Below are positions 33,365 to 41,461 of a stretch of DNA of 44,068 bases, piece by piece; within the stretch, counting starts at the first letter, position 1; every line of letters starts with the position of its first letter. The stretch is from DASSCW01 sp036555005 (lineage in GTDB: Bacteria > Chloroflexota > Limnocylindria > QHBO01). The DNA lies in the NCBI GenBank assembly GCA_036555005.1, contig DATBME010000025.1, forward strand, positions 1-44,068, written 5' to 3'. A program made the position numbers and the translations under genes. The notes beneath the pieces were generated by a model that saw only the letters and a program-made list of their open reading frames with translations, was not told the DNA's origin and ran no database searches.

Positions 33365-34432
33365 CTACTCGGCTTCGCTGATCCCCTCCACGCCGACGTC
33401 GATCGACGACACCTTGGCGCGGATCTCCTCCTCGATCTTCTCGGCGATCTCCGGGTTGGCCTTCAGGAAGTCGCGCGCGTTCTCGCGGCCCTGGCCGAGT
33501 CGTGTGTCACCGTAGTTGAACCAGGCGCCGGTCTTGGACAGCACGCCGGCGGCGATGCCGACGTCCAGCAGCCCGCCCTCGCGGCTGATGCCCTCGTTGT
33601 ACATGATGTCGAACTCGGCCAGCCGGAACGGCGAGGCGACCTTGTTCTTGACCACCTTGACGCGCGTGCGCGAGCCGACCGCATCGGTGCCGGTCTTGAG
33701 CGTCTCGATGCGGCGGATGTCCAGTCGCACGCTGGAGTAGAACTTCAGGGCGCGACCGCCGGGCGTCGTCTCCGGATTGCCGAACATGACGCCGATCTTC
33801 TCGCGCAGCTGGTTGGTGAAGACCAGGGCAGTCTTGCTGCGATTGATGGCGCCGGTCAGCTTGCGCAGCGCCTGGCTCATCAGGCGTGCCTGCAGGCCGA
33901 CGAAGCTGTCCCCCATCTCGCCCTCGATCTCGGCGCGTGGCACCAGGGCCGCCACCGAGTCGATGATCACCACGTCGACGCCATTGCTGCGGATCAGCGT
34001 TTCGGCGATCTCGAGCGCCTGCTCACCGGTGTCCGGTTGGCTGACCAGCAGCTCGTCGACGTTGACGCCCACGTTGCGGGCGTAGGTGGGATCCAGCGCG
34101 TGCTCCGCGTCGATGAACGCGGCCACGCCACCGGCGCGCTGGGCGTTGGCCACGATGTGGTAGCAGAGCGTGGTCTTGCCGCTCGACTCGGGGCCGAAGA
34201 TCTCCGTGATCCGGCCGCGCGGCACGCCGCCCACGCCGAGCGCCAGGTCGAGCGCAACGGAGCCGGTGGGGATGACCTCTACCGCCTGGGCGCCGCGGTC
34301 GCCGAGGCGCATGATCGCGCCCCGCCCGAACTGCTTCTCGATCTGGAGGATGGCCGCGTCGACCGCCCGGGCGCGCTCGCCGTTCTTCTCTGGGGTCGAC
34401 TGGGCCTGGGCCTGGGCCGCCGGGGCATCCAT
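33365..34432 (-). CDS. recA: Recombinase RecA
   Basis: A 355-residue RecA, the ATP-dependent strand-exchange protein that also triggers SOS self-cleavage of LexA. Walker A G-P-E-S-S-G-K-T-T is at 80-88; Walker B, the S-V-A-A-L-V-P-R-A-E-I-E-G-E-M-G-D loop and the L1/L2 DNA loops (F-G-N-P-E-T-T-P-G-G) are intact. The N-terminus is a Gln/Ala-rich extension of about 20 residues, and the tail is mildly acidic. It lies 41 bases after the small basic protein gene. No SOS box is evident to me in that gap. Confidence 0.97.
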   Translation of the reverse strand: MDAPAAQAQAQSTPEKNGERARAVDAAILQIEKQFGRGAIMRLGDRGAQAVEVIPTGSVALDLALGVGGVPRGRITEIFGPESSGKTTLCYHIVANAQRAGGVAAFIDAEHALDPTYARNVGVNVDELLVSQPDTGEQALEIAETLIRSNGVDVVIIDSVAALVPRAEIEGEMGDSFVGLQARLMSQALRKLTGAINRSKTALVFTNQLREKIGVMFGNPETTPGGRALKFYSSVRLDIRRIETLKTGTDAVGSRTRVKVVKNKVASPFRLAEFDIMYNEGISREGGLLDVGIAAGVLSKTGAWFNYGDTRLGQGRENARDFLKANPEIAEKIEEEIRAKVSSIDVGVEGISEAE

Positions 34433-34473
34433 CAGTTTCGTGGGCTCCTTCTCTGTGCTCCCCGGCGCTCGGG

Positions 34474-34638
34474 TCAGCTCAACTCCTCGTCGCCGGGTTC
34501 GGGGCGTGGCTTGCGCTTGGGTTTGATCACCTCGACCGTGGCCGGCGGTTCATACGCCGCTATCGGCGGCGCCTTCGACGCCTTCGCCTTTGGCTTGCGC
34601 TTCTCCTGGTGGCGTGGTCGATCTCGGCCCTTCGCCAT
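34474..34638 (-). CDS. Small Lys/Arg/Pro-rich basic protein
   Basis: A 54-residue protein beginning M-A-K-G-R-D-R-P-R-H-Q-E-K-R-K-P-K-A-K, with a central A-P-P-I-A-A-Y-E-P-P-A and an acidic end G-D-E-E-L-S. A good ribosome site (GGAGGT) lies nine bases before the ATG. The many Lys, Arg and Pro with no hydrophobic core suggest a disordered nucleic-acid-binding protein. It sits between tgt and recA on the same strand and could be co-transcribed with recA. I do not recognise a named family. Confidence 0.65.
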   Translation of the reverse strand: MAKGRDRPRHQEKRKPKAKASKAPPIAAYEPPATVEVIKPKRKPRPEPGDEELS

Positions 34639-34723
34639 CTTCAGCAGACCTCCGATCCGGAAGCCGGCCGCGGTGTCGTCGACAAGCGTGCCGATCGGGG
34701 CTTATCGGTCCCTTAGCGGCGGC

Positions 34724-35881
34724 TTATCGACCCGCGCCGGCGCTTGAAAACTGCGCCGCGACGACCTCCCGCAGCGATGCGAACGACCCATCGGCAAGGG
34801 CGCCGCGGATCTGCTCCATCAGGTCCAGAGTATAGGTGACGTTATGGACCGAGGAGAGCCGATACGCGAGCAGCTCCTCCGCCCGGAACAGGTGCGCCAG
34901 GTAGGCGCGCGAGTGGTTGCGGCAGGCCTCGCAGGCGCACTCCGGATCGATCGGTCCGGGATCGTCCAGGAAGCGGGCGTTGCGCAGGTTGAGCTTGCCG
35001 CCGCGGGTCCAGACCTGGCCGTTGCGCGCCACCCGGGTCGGCAGCACGCAGTCGAACAGGTCGATCCCGCGCTCCACGGCGGCGAAGAAGTCCGGCGGCG
35101 CGCCGACGCCCATCAGGTAGCGAATGCGCGGGTCGTCGTCGAGCGCCTCGCCCACCACGTCGAGGGTGGCCGCCATCTGCTCCTTCGACTCCCCCACCGA
35201 CAGGCCGCCGATGGCGATCCCGTCGAAGGCCAGGCCGGCGATGGTGGCCGCGCTCGCCCGTCGCAGGTCCGCGTCGACGCCGCCCTGCACGATGCCGAAC
35301 AGCGCCTGGTCGGGACGCGAGTGGGCGGCCAGGCAGCGCTCGGCCCAGGCGTGCGTGCGCATCATGGCCTCGGCCACGCGACCCGCCGGCAGGGTCGCGT
35401 CCACCAGCTGGTCGAAGGCCATCGCGATGTCGCCGCCCAGCGCCTCCTGGATCTCGATGGCGCGCTCCGGCGTCAGTCGTTGGCTCGACCCATCCAGGTG
35501 GCTGGCGAAGGTCACGCCGTCATCGTCGACCCGACCCAGGTGGGCCAGGCTGAACACCTGGAACCCGCCCGAATCGGTCAGGATCGGTCCATCCCAGCCC
35601 ATGAACCGATGGAGGCCGCCCAGCGTCGCGATGCGCTCGTGGCCGGGGCGCAGCGACAGGTGGTAGGTGTTGGCCAGCAGGATCTGGGTGCCGGCCGTGC
35701 GCAGGTCGGTCGGCGTCAGGCTCTTGACGCTGGCCTGCGTGCCGACCGGCATGAACTGCGGCGTGTCGACCGCCCCATGCGGAGTCTGCAGCCGGCCCAG
35801 CCGTGCTCGACCGATGCGTGCAGGCACCGATGTGAAGGTGATCGGCCGTTTTTCTTCCACAAGGGTCTTGGCCGCGGTCAC
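34724..35881 (-). CDS. tgt: tRNA-guanine(34) transglycosylase
   Basis: A 385-residue Tgt, which exchanges guanine 34 of tRNAs with GUN anticodons for the queuosine precursor preQ1. Visible motifs are D-T-P-Q-F-M-P-V-G-T-Q, L-T-D-S-G-G-F-Q-V-F-S (catalytic Asp region), G-I-V-Q-G-G, the nucleophile in F-D-C-V-L-P-T-R, and the zinc set C-x-C-x-x-C...H near C-A-C-E-A-C. The GTG at 35881 is chosen: TATCCT lies six bases before it. The frame open to 35953 would run into the divergent gene. queA, the next step of the pathway, is 750 bases away. Confidence 0.95.
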   Translation of the reverse strand: MTAAKTLVEEKRPITFTSVPARIGRARLGRLQTPHGAVDTPQFMPVGTQASVKSLTPTDLRTAGTQILLANTYHLSLRPGHERIATLGGLHRFMGWDGPILTDSGGFQVFSLAHLGRVDDDGVTFASHLDGSSQRLTPERAIEIQEALGGDIAMAFDQLVDATLPAGRVAEAMMRTHAWAERCLAAHSRPDQALFGIVQGGVDADLRRASAATIAGLAFDGIAIGGLSVGESKEQMAATLDVVGEALDDDPRIRYLMGVGAPPDFFAAVERGIDLFDCVLPTRVARNGQVWTRGGKLNLRNARFLDDPGPIDPECACEACRNHSRAYLAHLFRAEELLAYRLSSVHNVTYTLDLMEQIRGALADGSFASLREVVAAQFSSAGAGR

Positions 35882-35887
35882 CGCGAG

Positions 35888-35893
35888 AGGATA
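35888..35893 (-). promoter_or_regulatory. -10 box for leaderless tgt
   Basis: TATCCT on the minus strand, exactly six bases before the GTG at 35881, predicts a transcript starting at the codon. Confidence 0.5.
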
Positions 35894-35922
35894 GGCTACG
35901 AACTGGCGAGAGGAGGACGGCG

Positions 35923-36633
35923 GTGCGACTGGCGGACTGGCCTCGAAATCCATACCTCAATGACGAGCTGCGCGAGTGGGTGGCGCTCCACCTCTCGACG
36001 CTGGGCGTCGAGGATCTGGCCGTCTACGCCCAGGCCGCCGCCGGGCAGGACGAGGAGCGACGGGTGCTGGTGGCCACGTCGGTCGGCCTGCTCGATTCCT
36101 GGTATGCACCCCGAGGATCGACCGCCCGCTTCTCGCTGAGCGTCCGCCTCTACCCGTGGCATGCCGTGCACGGCGTCGACCTGCGCGGCGAGACCAGCCG
36201 CCTGTGGGCGCACGAGCATCAGAGCCGATGGCGCCTGCGCATCAGCCGCCCCGCCCTTGACACGATGGCCGACACGCCCGACCTGGGACGCGCCCTGGCC
36301 GAGTTTGCCGCCGCCTGCTCGCTGTTGGCCGAGCCGTCGAGCCCGTCGCTGCCCGGCTCGGCGCCGGACGTCGAGGACGCTGTCCCCGCCTTCCTGGGTC
36401 GCGCCGCCAAGGCCGAGGTCACCCGCGAGCCGATCCGGGTGAACGGCGACAGCGCCCCGCCGCCAGCCCCGGCGCCGGTCGCTGCCGCTGGCGCAGCCGC
36501 CGCCGTCACTTCGCCGGCTCCGGTCGCGACCCCTGCATCCCGCGCGGCCGCCACGGGGAACTCGCCGCTCCAGGCGGAGGACACGGTCATGGAGCTCGAG
36601 CGCCGTCTCGGCCTGCGCGGACCCGAGGACTGA
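35923..36633 (+). CDS. Uncharacterised protein with a Pro/Ala linker and short C-terminal helix
   Basis: A 236-residue soluble protein. Residues 1-125 look globular, with W-Y-A-P-R-G-S, an arginine-rich W-R-L-R-I-S-R strand and a PH-like alternation of strands. A Pro/Ala/Ser-rich linker (about 165-215) follows, then a C-terminal amphipathic segment E-D-T-V-M-E-L-E-R-R-L-G-L. I do not recognise the family. GTG at 35923 has GAGGAGGA upstream. It is divergent from tgt, and its stop abuts the stop of convergent queA. Confidence 0.68.
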   Translation: MRLADWPRNPYLNDELREWVALHLSTLGVEDLAVYAQAAAGQDEERRVLVATSVGLLDSWYAPRGSTARFSLSVRLYPWHAVHGVDLRGETSRLWAHEHQSRWRLRISRPALDTMADTPDLGRALAEFAAACSLLAEPSSPSLPGSAPDVEDAVPAFLGRAAKAEVTREPIRVNGDSAPPPAPAPVAAAGAAAAVTSPAPVATPASRAAATGNSPLQAEDTVMELERRLGLRGPED

Positions 36634-37716
36634 TCAGGCGATCAGCATCGCGTCGCCGAAGCTGAAGAAGCGGTACCCCTCCTCCAGCGCCGTGCGATAC
36701 GCGGCCAGCAGCGTGTCGAGCGCGTCGTATGGCGTTGCCCGCCGCATGCCGGCCTGCACGAAGGCCGTCACCAGCAGCAGCAGCGAGCTGCGTGGCAGGT
36801 GGAAGTTGGTGATCAGCGCGTCGACCGCGCGAAACTCGTAGGGCGGCGTGATGTACAGGTCGCTCCAGCCCTCGGCCGCTCCGCCGTGGGCCCTGGTCTC
36901 GAGCACGCGCAGGGTGGTGGTGCCGACCGCCACGACGCGACCGCCACGCCGCCGGGCGGGGGGCATGGCGCGCGCCGTGGCGCGCGGGATGGCGTACCAC
37001 TCGCGGTGGATGCGGTGCTCGTCGACGTACTCGCCCTCCAGCGGCCGGAAGGTGTCGAGCCCGACGTGCAGGGTGACCACCGCGCGCCTGATCCCGCGAT
37101 CCGCCAGGTCGGCCAGCAGCCGCTCGGTGAAGTGCAGCCCGGCAGTCGGCGCGGCCGCCGAGCCGAGTGGCCGCGCATAGACCGTCTGGTAGCGCTCCGG
37201 CGCGCTCGACCGGTCGCGGATGTAGGGCGGCAGCGGCATCTCGCCTGCCGCTTCCATCACTGCCAGTGGATCGCGCGCGAAGCGAACCGCCCGGGTCCCG
37301 CTCCCCAGCCGCTCCCCCACCTCGATCGTGTCGCCGCCGCGCAGCGTCAGAGGATCGCCGACCGCCACCCGACGCGAAGGGCGCACCAGCGCCTCCCAGC
37401 GGCCGCTGCCGTCGTCCATCGGCCGCAGCATCAGGACCTCGGCCGCGCCGCCCGTGCGCCGCAGCGCCGGCAGCCGCGCCCGGATCACGCGCGAGTCGTT
37501 GGCCACCAGCAGGTCACCCGGCCGCAGGGCGTCGCCAAGCTCGGCGAAGGTCGAGTGGCGCAGGTGCGGCCGGCCCGGCCTCGAGCGGCCACGGTCCAGG
37601 ATCAGCAGACGAGCGGCGTCGCGCGGCTCCACGGGGACCTGGGCGATGGCCGAGGCCGGCAGGCGGTAGTCGAAGTCGTCGACGCGCAACCGTGCGGGAT
37701 GCGGTTCACGCGACAT
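36634..37716 (-). CDS. queA: S-adenosylmethionine:tRNA ribosyltransferase-isomerase QueA
   Basis: A 360-residue QueA, which transfers and isomerises the ribosyl group of SAM onto preQ1-tRNA to give epoxyqueuosine. Typical segments are D-F-D-Y-R-L-P-x-x-x-I-A-Q-x-P, L-L-V-A-N-D-S-R-V-I-R-A-R-L, L-P-P-Y-I, Y-Q-T-V-Y-A, A-A-P-T-A-G-L-H-F-T and the C-terminal N-F-H-L-P-R-S-S-L-L-L-L-V-x-A-F. The ATG at 37716 gives the normal N-terminus; the longer frame passes through the hairpin upstream. A TACGCT -10 box ends ten bases before it. Confidence 0.95.
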   Translation of the reverse strand: MSREPHPARLRVDDFDYRLPASAIAQVPVEPRDAARLLILDRGRSRPGRPHLRHSTFAELGDALRPGDLLVANDSRVIRARLPALRRTGGAAEVLMLRPMDDGSGRWEALVRPSRRVAVGDPLTLRGGDTIEVGERLGSGTRAVRFARDPLAVMEAAGEMPLPPYIRDRSSAPERYQTVYARPLGSAAAPTAGLHFTERLLADLADRGIRRAVVTLHVGLDTFRPLEGEYVDEHRIHREWYAIPRATARAMPPARRRGGRVVAVGTTTLRVLETRAHGGAAEGWSDLYITPPYEFRAVDALITNFHLPRSSLLLLVTAFVQAGMRRATPYDALDTLLAAYRTALEEGYRFFSFGDAMLIA

Positions 37717-37726
37717 GAGCCCGGAA

Positions 37727-37732
37727 AGCGTA
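37727..37732 (-). promoter_or_regulatory. -10 box for queA
   Basis: TACGCT on the minus strand, ending ten bases before the queA ATG and directly after the strong hairpin at 37733-37761, predicts a leader of only a few bases. Confidence 0.4.
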
Positions 37733-37761
37733 GCGCCCGGCCGGGTGGCCCGGCCGGGCGC
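37733..37761 (-). terminator. Perfect 13-bp hairpin between permease and queA
   Basis: GCGCCCGGCCGGG pairs perfectly with CCCGGCCGGGCGC around a three-base loop. It lies 22 bases after the permease stop. There is no U-run, only a short CTTTCC after the stem, so it is a Rho-independent terminator of the U-less kind or a 3'-end stabiliser. Confidence 0.5.
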
Positions 37762-37783
37762 CATCGGTCCAGTCGCCGCCGGA

Positions 37784-39142
37784 TCAGGCCGGCGGAGCGA
37801 TCATGTCGTTGACCCAGTTCTGGGCGAAGAAGAGCAGGAAGGCCAGCGCCACCAGCCACATCAGCCAGTGGACCTGGTTCCAGCGGCCGGCCACGACCTG
37901 CAGGAAGACCCAGGCCACCATCCCCGCACCGATGCCGATCGTGATCGTGAAGGTCAGTGGCATGAGGATGATGATCAGCAGGGCCGGCAGGCCGATGAAA
38001 ACGTCGCGCGCATCGATCTCGCCGATCTGCGTGAACATCAGGAAGCCGACCAGCACCAGGGCGGGCGCCGTCGCCTGGGTCGGGACGATGGCCGCCAGCG
38101 GCGACAGGAAGATCGCCAACAGGAAGAGCACGCCGACCACGACCGAGGTCAGGCCGGTTCGCCCGCCGTCGCCCACGCCCGCCGCGCTCTCGATGTAGGT
38201 GGTGTTCGAGCTGACGCCCGCCACCCCACCCGCTGCCGCCGCCAGGCTGTCGACCAGCAGCACCCTGCCCACGCCGGGAACCGTGCCGTCCTCTTTGGTG
38301 AGCCCGGCTTCGGCGGCGACGCCGGTGACAGTGCCCATCGTGTCGAAGAAGTCGCTGAGCATGATCGTGAAGATCGCCAGCACGGCGGCCAGCACGCCGG
38401 CCTGGATCGTGAAGATGCCGCCGAAGTCCTGCACGCCAAGGCCCAGGGTGCTGAAGTTCGGCGTGACCGAGAAGTTGCTGGGAATGCTCGCCACCCCGGT
38501 GACGAGGGCGATCGCCGTGGTGATCACGATGCTGATGATCAGGGCGCCCTTGATCTTCAGCGCCCACAGAGCGGCGGTCACGGCGAGGCCGATCAGGAAG
38601 ACCCATTGGCCGGTCGTGTTCGGGAACACGAAGCTGACCGGCGGCGGTGGGGGCACGATGTCGCCGGGGCTGACGCCGGTGATCATGCCCGCGTCCCACA
38701 GGCCGATGAACAGGATGAACAGGCCGATGCCGACGCCGATCGCCCGCTTGAGGCCGAGTGGCACCGCGTTCATGATCGCCTCGCGCAGGCCGACCAGCAC
38801 CAGCAGCGAGATGATGAGGCCCTCGATCACGATCACGCCCATCGCCGCCGCGGGCGTCATGCCGAGCCCGAGCACGAGTCCGAACGCGACCACGGCATTG
38901 ATGCCGAGCCCGGCGGCCAGCGCAAACGGATAGTTGGTGACGAGCCCCATCAGCAGCGTCATGAGTCCGGCGACCAACGCGGTCCCGGCGGCCACCGCGG
39001 CGGGCTCGAGCCCGAGAGGTCCGGCGATGATCCCTGGGTTGACCGCCAGGATGTAGACCATCACCAGGAAAGTCGTAACGCCGGCCCGGACCTCGGTGCC
39101 GACGTTCGTCCCCCGTTCGCTCAGGTGGAACCAGCTCTCCAC
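37784..39142 (-). CDS. AzgA-type purine (guanine/hypoxanthine) permease, NCS2 family
   Basis: A 452-residue polytopic permease of about 12-14 helices. The N-terminal G-T-x-V-x-x-E-V-R-A-G-V-T-T-F-L-V-M-V-Y, N-P-x-I-I and L-A-A-G-L-G-I-N-A segments, and the motif L-S-D-F-F-D-T-M-G-T-V-T-G-V-A-A-E-A-G-L, are hallmarks of the AzgA branch that imports purine bases with protons. Adenosine deaminase lies at 41.5 kb, giving a loose purine-salvage theme. It starts at GTG with GGAGGAGG upstream. A TAGCAT -10 box at 39212-39217 would give a leader of about 65 bases; I see no purine riboswitch in it. Confidence 0.9.
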   Translation of the reverse strand: MESWFHLSERGTNVGTEVRAGVTTFLVMVYILAVNPGIIAGPLGLEPAAVAAGTALVAGLMTLLMGLVTNYPFALAAGLGINAVVAFGLVLGLGMTPAAAMGVIVIEGLIISLLVLVGLREAIMNAVPLGLKRAIGVGIGLFILFIGLWDAGMITGVSPGDIVPPPPPVSFVFPNTTGQWVFLIGLAVTAALWALKIKGALIISIVITTAIALVTGVASIPSNFSVTPNFSTLGLGVQDFGGIFTIQAGVLAAVLAIFTIMLSDFFDTMGTVTGVAAEAGLTKEDGTVPGVGRVLLVDSLAAAAGGVAGVSSNTTYIESAAGVGDGGRTGLTSVVVGVLFLLAIFLSPLAAIVPTQATAPALVLVGFLMFTQIGEIDARDVFIGLPALLIIILMPLTFTITIGIGAGMVAWVFLQVVAGRWNQVHWLMWLVALAFLLFFAQNWVNDMIAPPA

Positions 39143-39325
39143 GACAGGACTGCCTCCTCCACTCCTCCGAAGCCGTCTCCGCGGCGGTCCGTGGGCGAAC
39201 GGCCGCGACGGATGCTACTCCGGCCCTCGCCCGCGCGACGGCTGAAATCGCATCGGCTCCGCAGACGCGACGCCGTCGCTCATCTGCGCGCTCACCGGGC
39301 GCTCCCCCGGCGGCTCCTTTGCGCC

Positions 39326-39509
39326 CACCAACGGGAGTAGTGATAACCGGTGCATTCCCCGTTCGGAGTCTTGTCGGCGAGGTCAATCACGCTCCGCCGT
39401 CGGGTCATCACTCGTCCGGAAAGAGCCGATCCTTCGTTACCACCACCACGGGTAGTGAGCGACAGCAACGCAACCGGTCCGCCGTCCTAGCACCATCACG
39501 CGTGGTAAA
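39326..39509. repeat. Cluster of degenerate palindromic repeats in a 384-base gap
   Basis: The spacer 39143-39526 has no gene. It holds at least three copies of an imperfect palindrome: CACCAACGGGAGTAGTGAT (39326-39344), ACCACCACCACGGGTAGTGA (39439-39458) and CACCATCACGCGTGGTAAA (39491-39509). A weaker fourth, TCATCACTCGTCCGGA, starts near 39405. The spacings (about 113 and 52 bases) mirror those of the cluster at 43.0 kb read in reverse (about 112 and 50). Bases 39143-39300 hold the permease promoter region. Confidence 0.6.
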
Positions 39510-39526
39510 GCGCAGGTAACGGGTGC

Positions 39527-39742
39527 TCAGCGGCGCAGCAGGACGTTGAAGATGAAGGTCAGCAGCAGCGAGATGACCAGCATGGTGCCCAGCGGGATGT
39601 AGATCGCGCCGTGCTCGCCCTCGATGGCGATGTCGCCCGGCAGGTGGCCGAACGGCAGCTTCACGCCCATCACGGCCAGGCCGCCGATGACCACCAGTAC
39701 CATCCCGATGACCAGGATGATGCGTCCGACCTCCGGAGACAT
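39527..39742 (-). CDS. DUF2905-family small membrane protein
   Basis: A 71-residue protein with two hydrophobic helices around the loop V-K-L-P-F-G-H-L-P-G-D-I-A-I-E-G, the signature of DUF2905. No function is established; the gene often neighbours ruvB or queA. It starts four bases after the ruvB stop, so the two are co-transcribed. Confidence 0.88.
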   Translation of the reverse strand: MSPEVGRIILVIGMVLVVIGGLAVMGVKLPFGHLPGDIAIEGEHGAIYIPLGTMLVISLLLTFIFNVLLRR

Positions 39743-39746
39743 CGGT

Positions 39747-40787
39747 CTAGTCGAACAGGCCCGGTTGCGCGGCTGACGCGCCAGCCGGAGCCGTCAGGCC
39801 GAGGTGGCGCCAGCCGGACTCGGTCAGTTGCCGCCCCCGCGAGGTGCGCGCCAGCAGTCCGATCTGCATCAGGTACGGCTCCACCACGTCCTCGATCGTC
39901 TCGATCGGCTCGCTCACGGTGGCGGCCATGGTGGCCAGGCCTACCGGCCCGCCGGCGTGGTGTTCGGCCATGGCGCGCAGCAGCTGCCGATCCATGGCGT
40001 CCAGGCCGCGCTCGTCGATCTCCAGCAGGTCCAGCCCATCGGTCGCCAGCTCGGCGGTCACCCGGCCGTCGCCGCTGCCCCGCACCTGGGCGAAGTCGCG
40101 GACCCGCTTCAGCAGGCGGTTGGCGATGCGGGGCGTGCCGCGCGAGCGGCCCGCCACGATCCGCGCCGCCTCGTCATCGAGCGCCACGTCCAGGATCAGC
40201 GCGCTGCGGCGCAGGATGCGCTCCAGGTCCTCCTGGGTGTAGTAGTCGAGGCGGTAGGTCGCACCGAAGCGATCGCGCAGCGGCCCGGTGATGCTCCCGA
40301 CCCGGGTCGTGGCGCCGATCACCGTCACGTGCTCGATCTGCAGCCGCACCGTCCGCGCGCCGGGCCCCTTGCCGAGGACCACGTCCAGCGCGTAGTCCTC
40401 CATGGCCGGGTACAGGATCTCCTCCACCGTGTGGCTCAGGCGATGGATCTCGTCGATGAACAGCACGTCGCCGGCGGCCAGGCTGGTGAGCACCGCCGCC
40501 AGGTCCCCCGCCCGCTCGATGGCCGGGCCCGAGGTGGTCCGGATCTGGGCGCCCATCTCCGCCGCCACGATGTTCGCCAGCGTCGTCTTGCCCAGGCCAG
40601 GGGGCCCGTAGAGCAGCACGTGGTCGACCGGCTCGGAGCGCTGCCGGGCCGCGTCGATCAGGATGGCCAGGTTCTCCTTGATCCGCTCCTGGCCGGCGAA
40701 CTCGTCCAGGCGGCGCGGCCGGACGGTCGCCTCCAGCGCCAGCTCGTCCTCGGCGACCTCCGCGCTGGTGATGCGCTCGATCGTCAT
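39747..40787 (-). CDS. ruvB: Holliday junction helicase subunit RuvB
   Basis: A 346-residue RuvB, the AAA+ motor that drives branch migration with RuvA. Walker A G-P-P-G-L-G-K-T-T is at 61-69 and Walker B F-I-D-E-I-H at 110-115. Sensor and arginine-finger segments (G-A-T-T-R, P-L-R-D-R-F-G) and the C-terminal winged helix (P-Y-L-M-Q-I-G-L-L-A-R-T-S-R-G-R) are intact. The last residues, Q-P-G-L-F-D, happen to fit a QxxLF clamp-binding pattern. ruvA and ruvC are not in the window. It is first of ruvB-DUF2905. Confidence 0.97.
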   Translation of the reverse strand: MTIERITSAEVAEDELALEATVRPRRLDEFAGQERIKENLAILIDAARQRSEPVDHVLLYGPPGLGKTTLANIVAAEMGAQIRTTSGPAIERAGDLAAVLTSLAAGDVLFIDEIHRLSHTVEEILYPAMEDYALDVVLGKGPGARTVRLQIEHVTVIGATTRVGSITGPLRDRFGATYRLDYYTQEDLERILRRSALILDVALDDEAARIVAGRSRGTPRIANRLLKRVRDFAQVRGSGDGRVTAELATDGLDLLEIDERGLDAMDRQLLRAMAEHHAGGPVGLATMAATVSEPIETIEDVVEPYLMQIGLLARTSRGRQLTESGWRHLGLTAPAGASAAQPGLFD

Positions 40788-40851
40788 GCGGACAGCCTGA
40801 GAGCGCCCGAATCGAACATGTGGCCGATTCTACCCGCAGCCGGAGCATGCC

Positions 40852-41436
40852 TCAGTCGGCATCTTGCAGCCTGCGCAGGTCGTCGGCGGTGTCCACATCG
40901 GCGACCGGCTCCGCCATCGCGACCGCCGCCACCCACTCGGGGTGGTCGTTCAGCACCTCTCGCAGGCCGATGTCCCCGCTCGGCTGCCGCACCACGTCGA
41001 AGTGGCTGCGTTCGATGAGGACCGGCGGCGCCAGGTGTCCGCCGCTCATCGTCGCCACGATCGGCTTCTCGCCGCGAGCGGCCAGCAGCGCCGCGATGGC
41101 CGCGGGCGGGATGGTCGGCTGGTCGCCGAGCAGGACCACGGCGGCGGTGACCTCCCCGCCCAGCGCCTCGAAGCCGAGCTGCAGGGAGTGGCTCATCCCC
41201 CGTTCCGGATGTGGGTTGCGGATCCAGCGCAGCCGGTCGTCGTCCATGGCCGCCGGGCGCGTCAGCCAGACCGGCACCACCGCCACGATCGGTGCCAGGC
41301 CAGCCGCATCGGCCAGCGCCAGGACGTGCTCCAGCAGCGTCCTGCCGTCCAGCTCGGCGAGCTGCTTGGCGCTGCCGAAGCGGCGCGACTCACCCGCCGC
41401 CAGGACTACCGCCGCGACCGCCTGCTGCTGCTCCAT
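40852..41436 (-). CDS. MobA/MocA-like NTP transferase
   Basis: A 194-residue nucleotidyltransferase with the N-terminal signature V-V-L-A-A-G-E-S-R-R-F-G-S-A-K-Q-L, the metal-binding L-G-D-Q-P and the late D-V-D-T-A-D-D. This subgroup includes molybdenum-cofactor cytidylyl- and guanylyltransferases (MocA, MobA) and PucB-like proteins; the nucleotide and acceptor cannot be told. The ATG at 41436 starts right before this fold; the frame to 41463 enters the shared promoter. It is divergent from adenosine deaminase with a 25-base gap. Confidence 0.85.
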   Translation of the reverse strand: MEQQQAVAAVVLAAGESRRFGSAKQLAELDGRTLLEHVLALADAAGLAPIVAVVPVWLTRPAAMDDDRLRWIRNPHPERGMSHSLQLGFEALGGEVTAAVVLLGDQPTIPPAAIAALLAARGEKPIVATMSGGHLAPPVLIERSHFDVVRQPSGDIGLREVLNDHPEWVAAVAMAEPVADVDTADDLRRLQDAD

Positions 41437-41441
41437 CGGTC

Positions 41442-41449
41442 CATATACT
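41442..41449. promoter_or_regulatory. Shared -10 region for two divergent genes
   Basis: CATATACT holds TATACT for the + strand (12 bases before the add ATG at 41462) and TATATG/GTATAT for the minus strand (5-6 bases before the ATG at 41436). One AT-rich core could therefore serve both genes; only one polymerase could use it at a time. Confidence 0.45.
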
Positions 41450-41461
41450 GCCCTCACGCCC

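Noticed and set aside
39143..39526. Purine riboswitch upstream of the permease, or an integron attC array
   Set aside because: I could not find the conserved purine-riboswitch junction sequences, and the palindromes lack attC core sites; no integrase is present.
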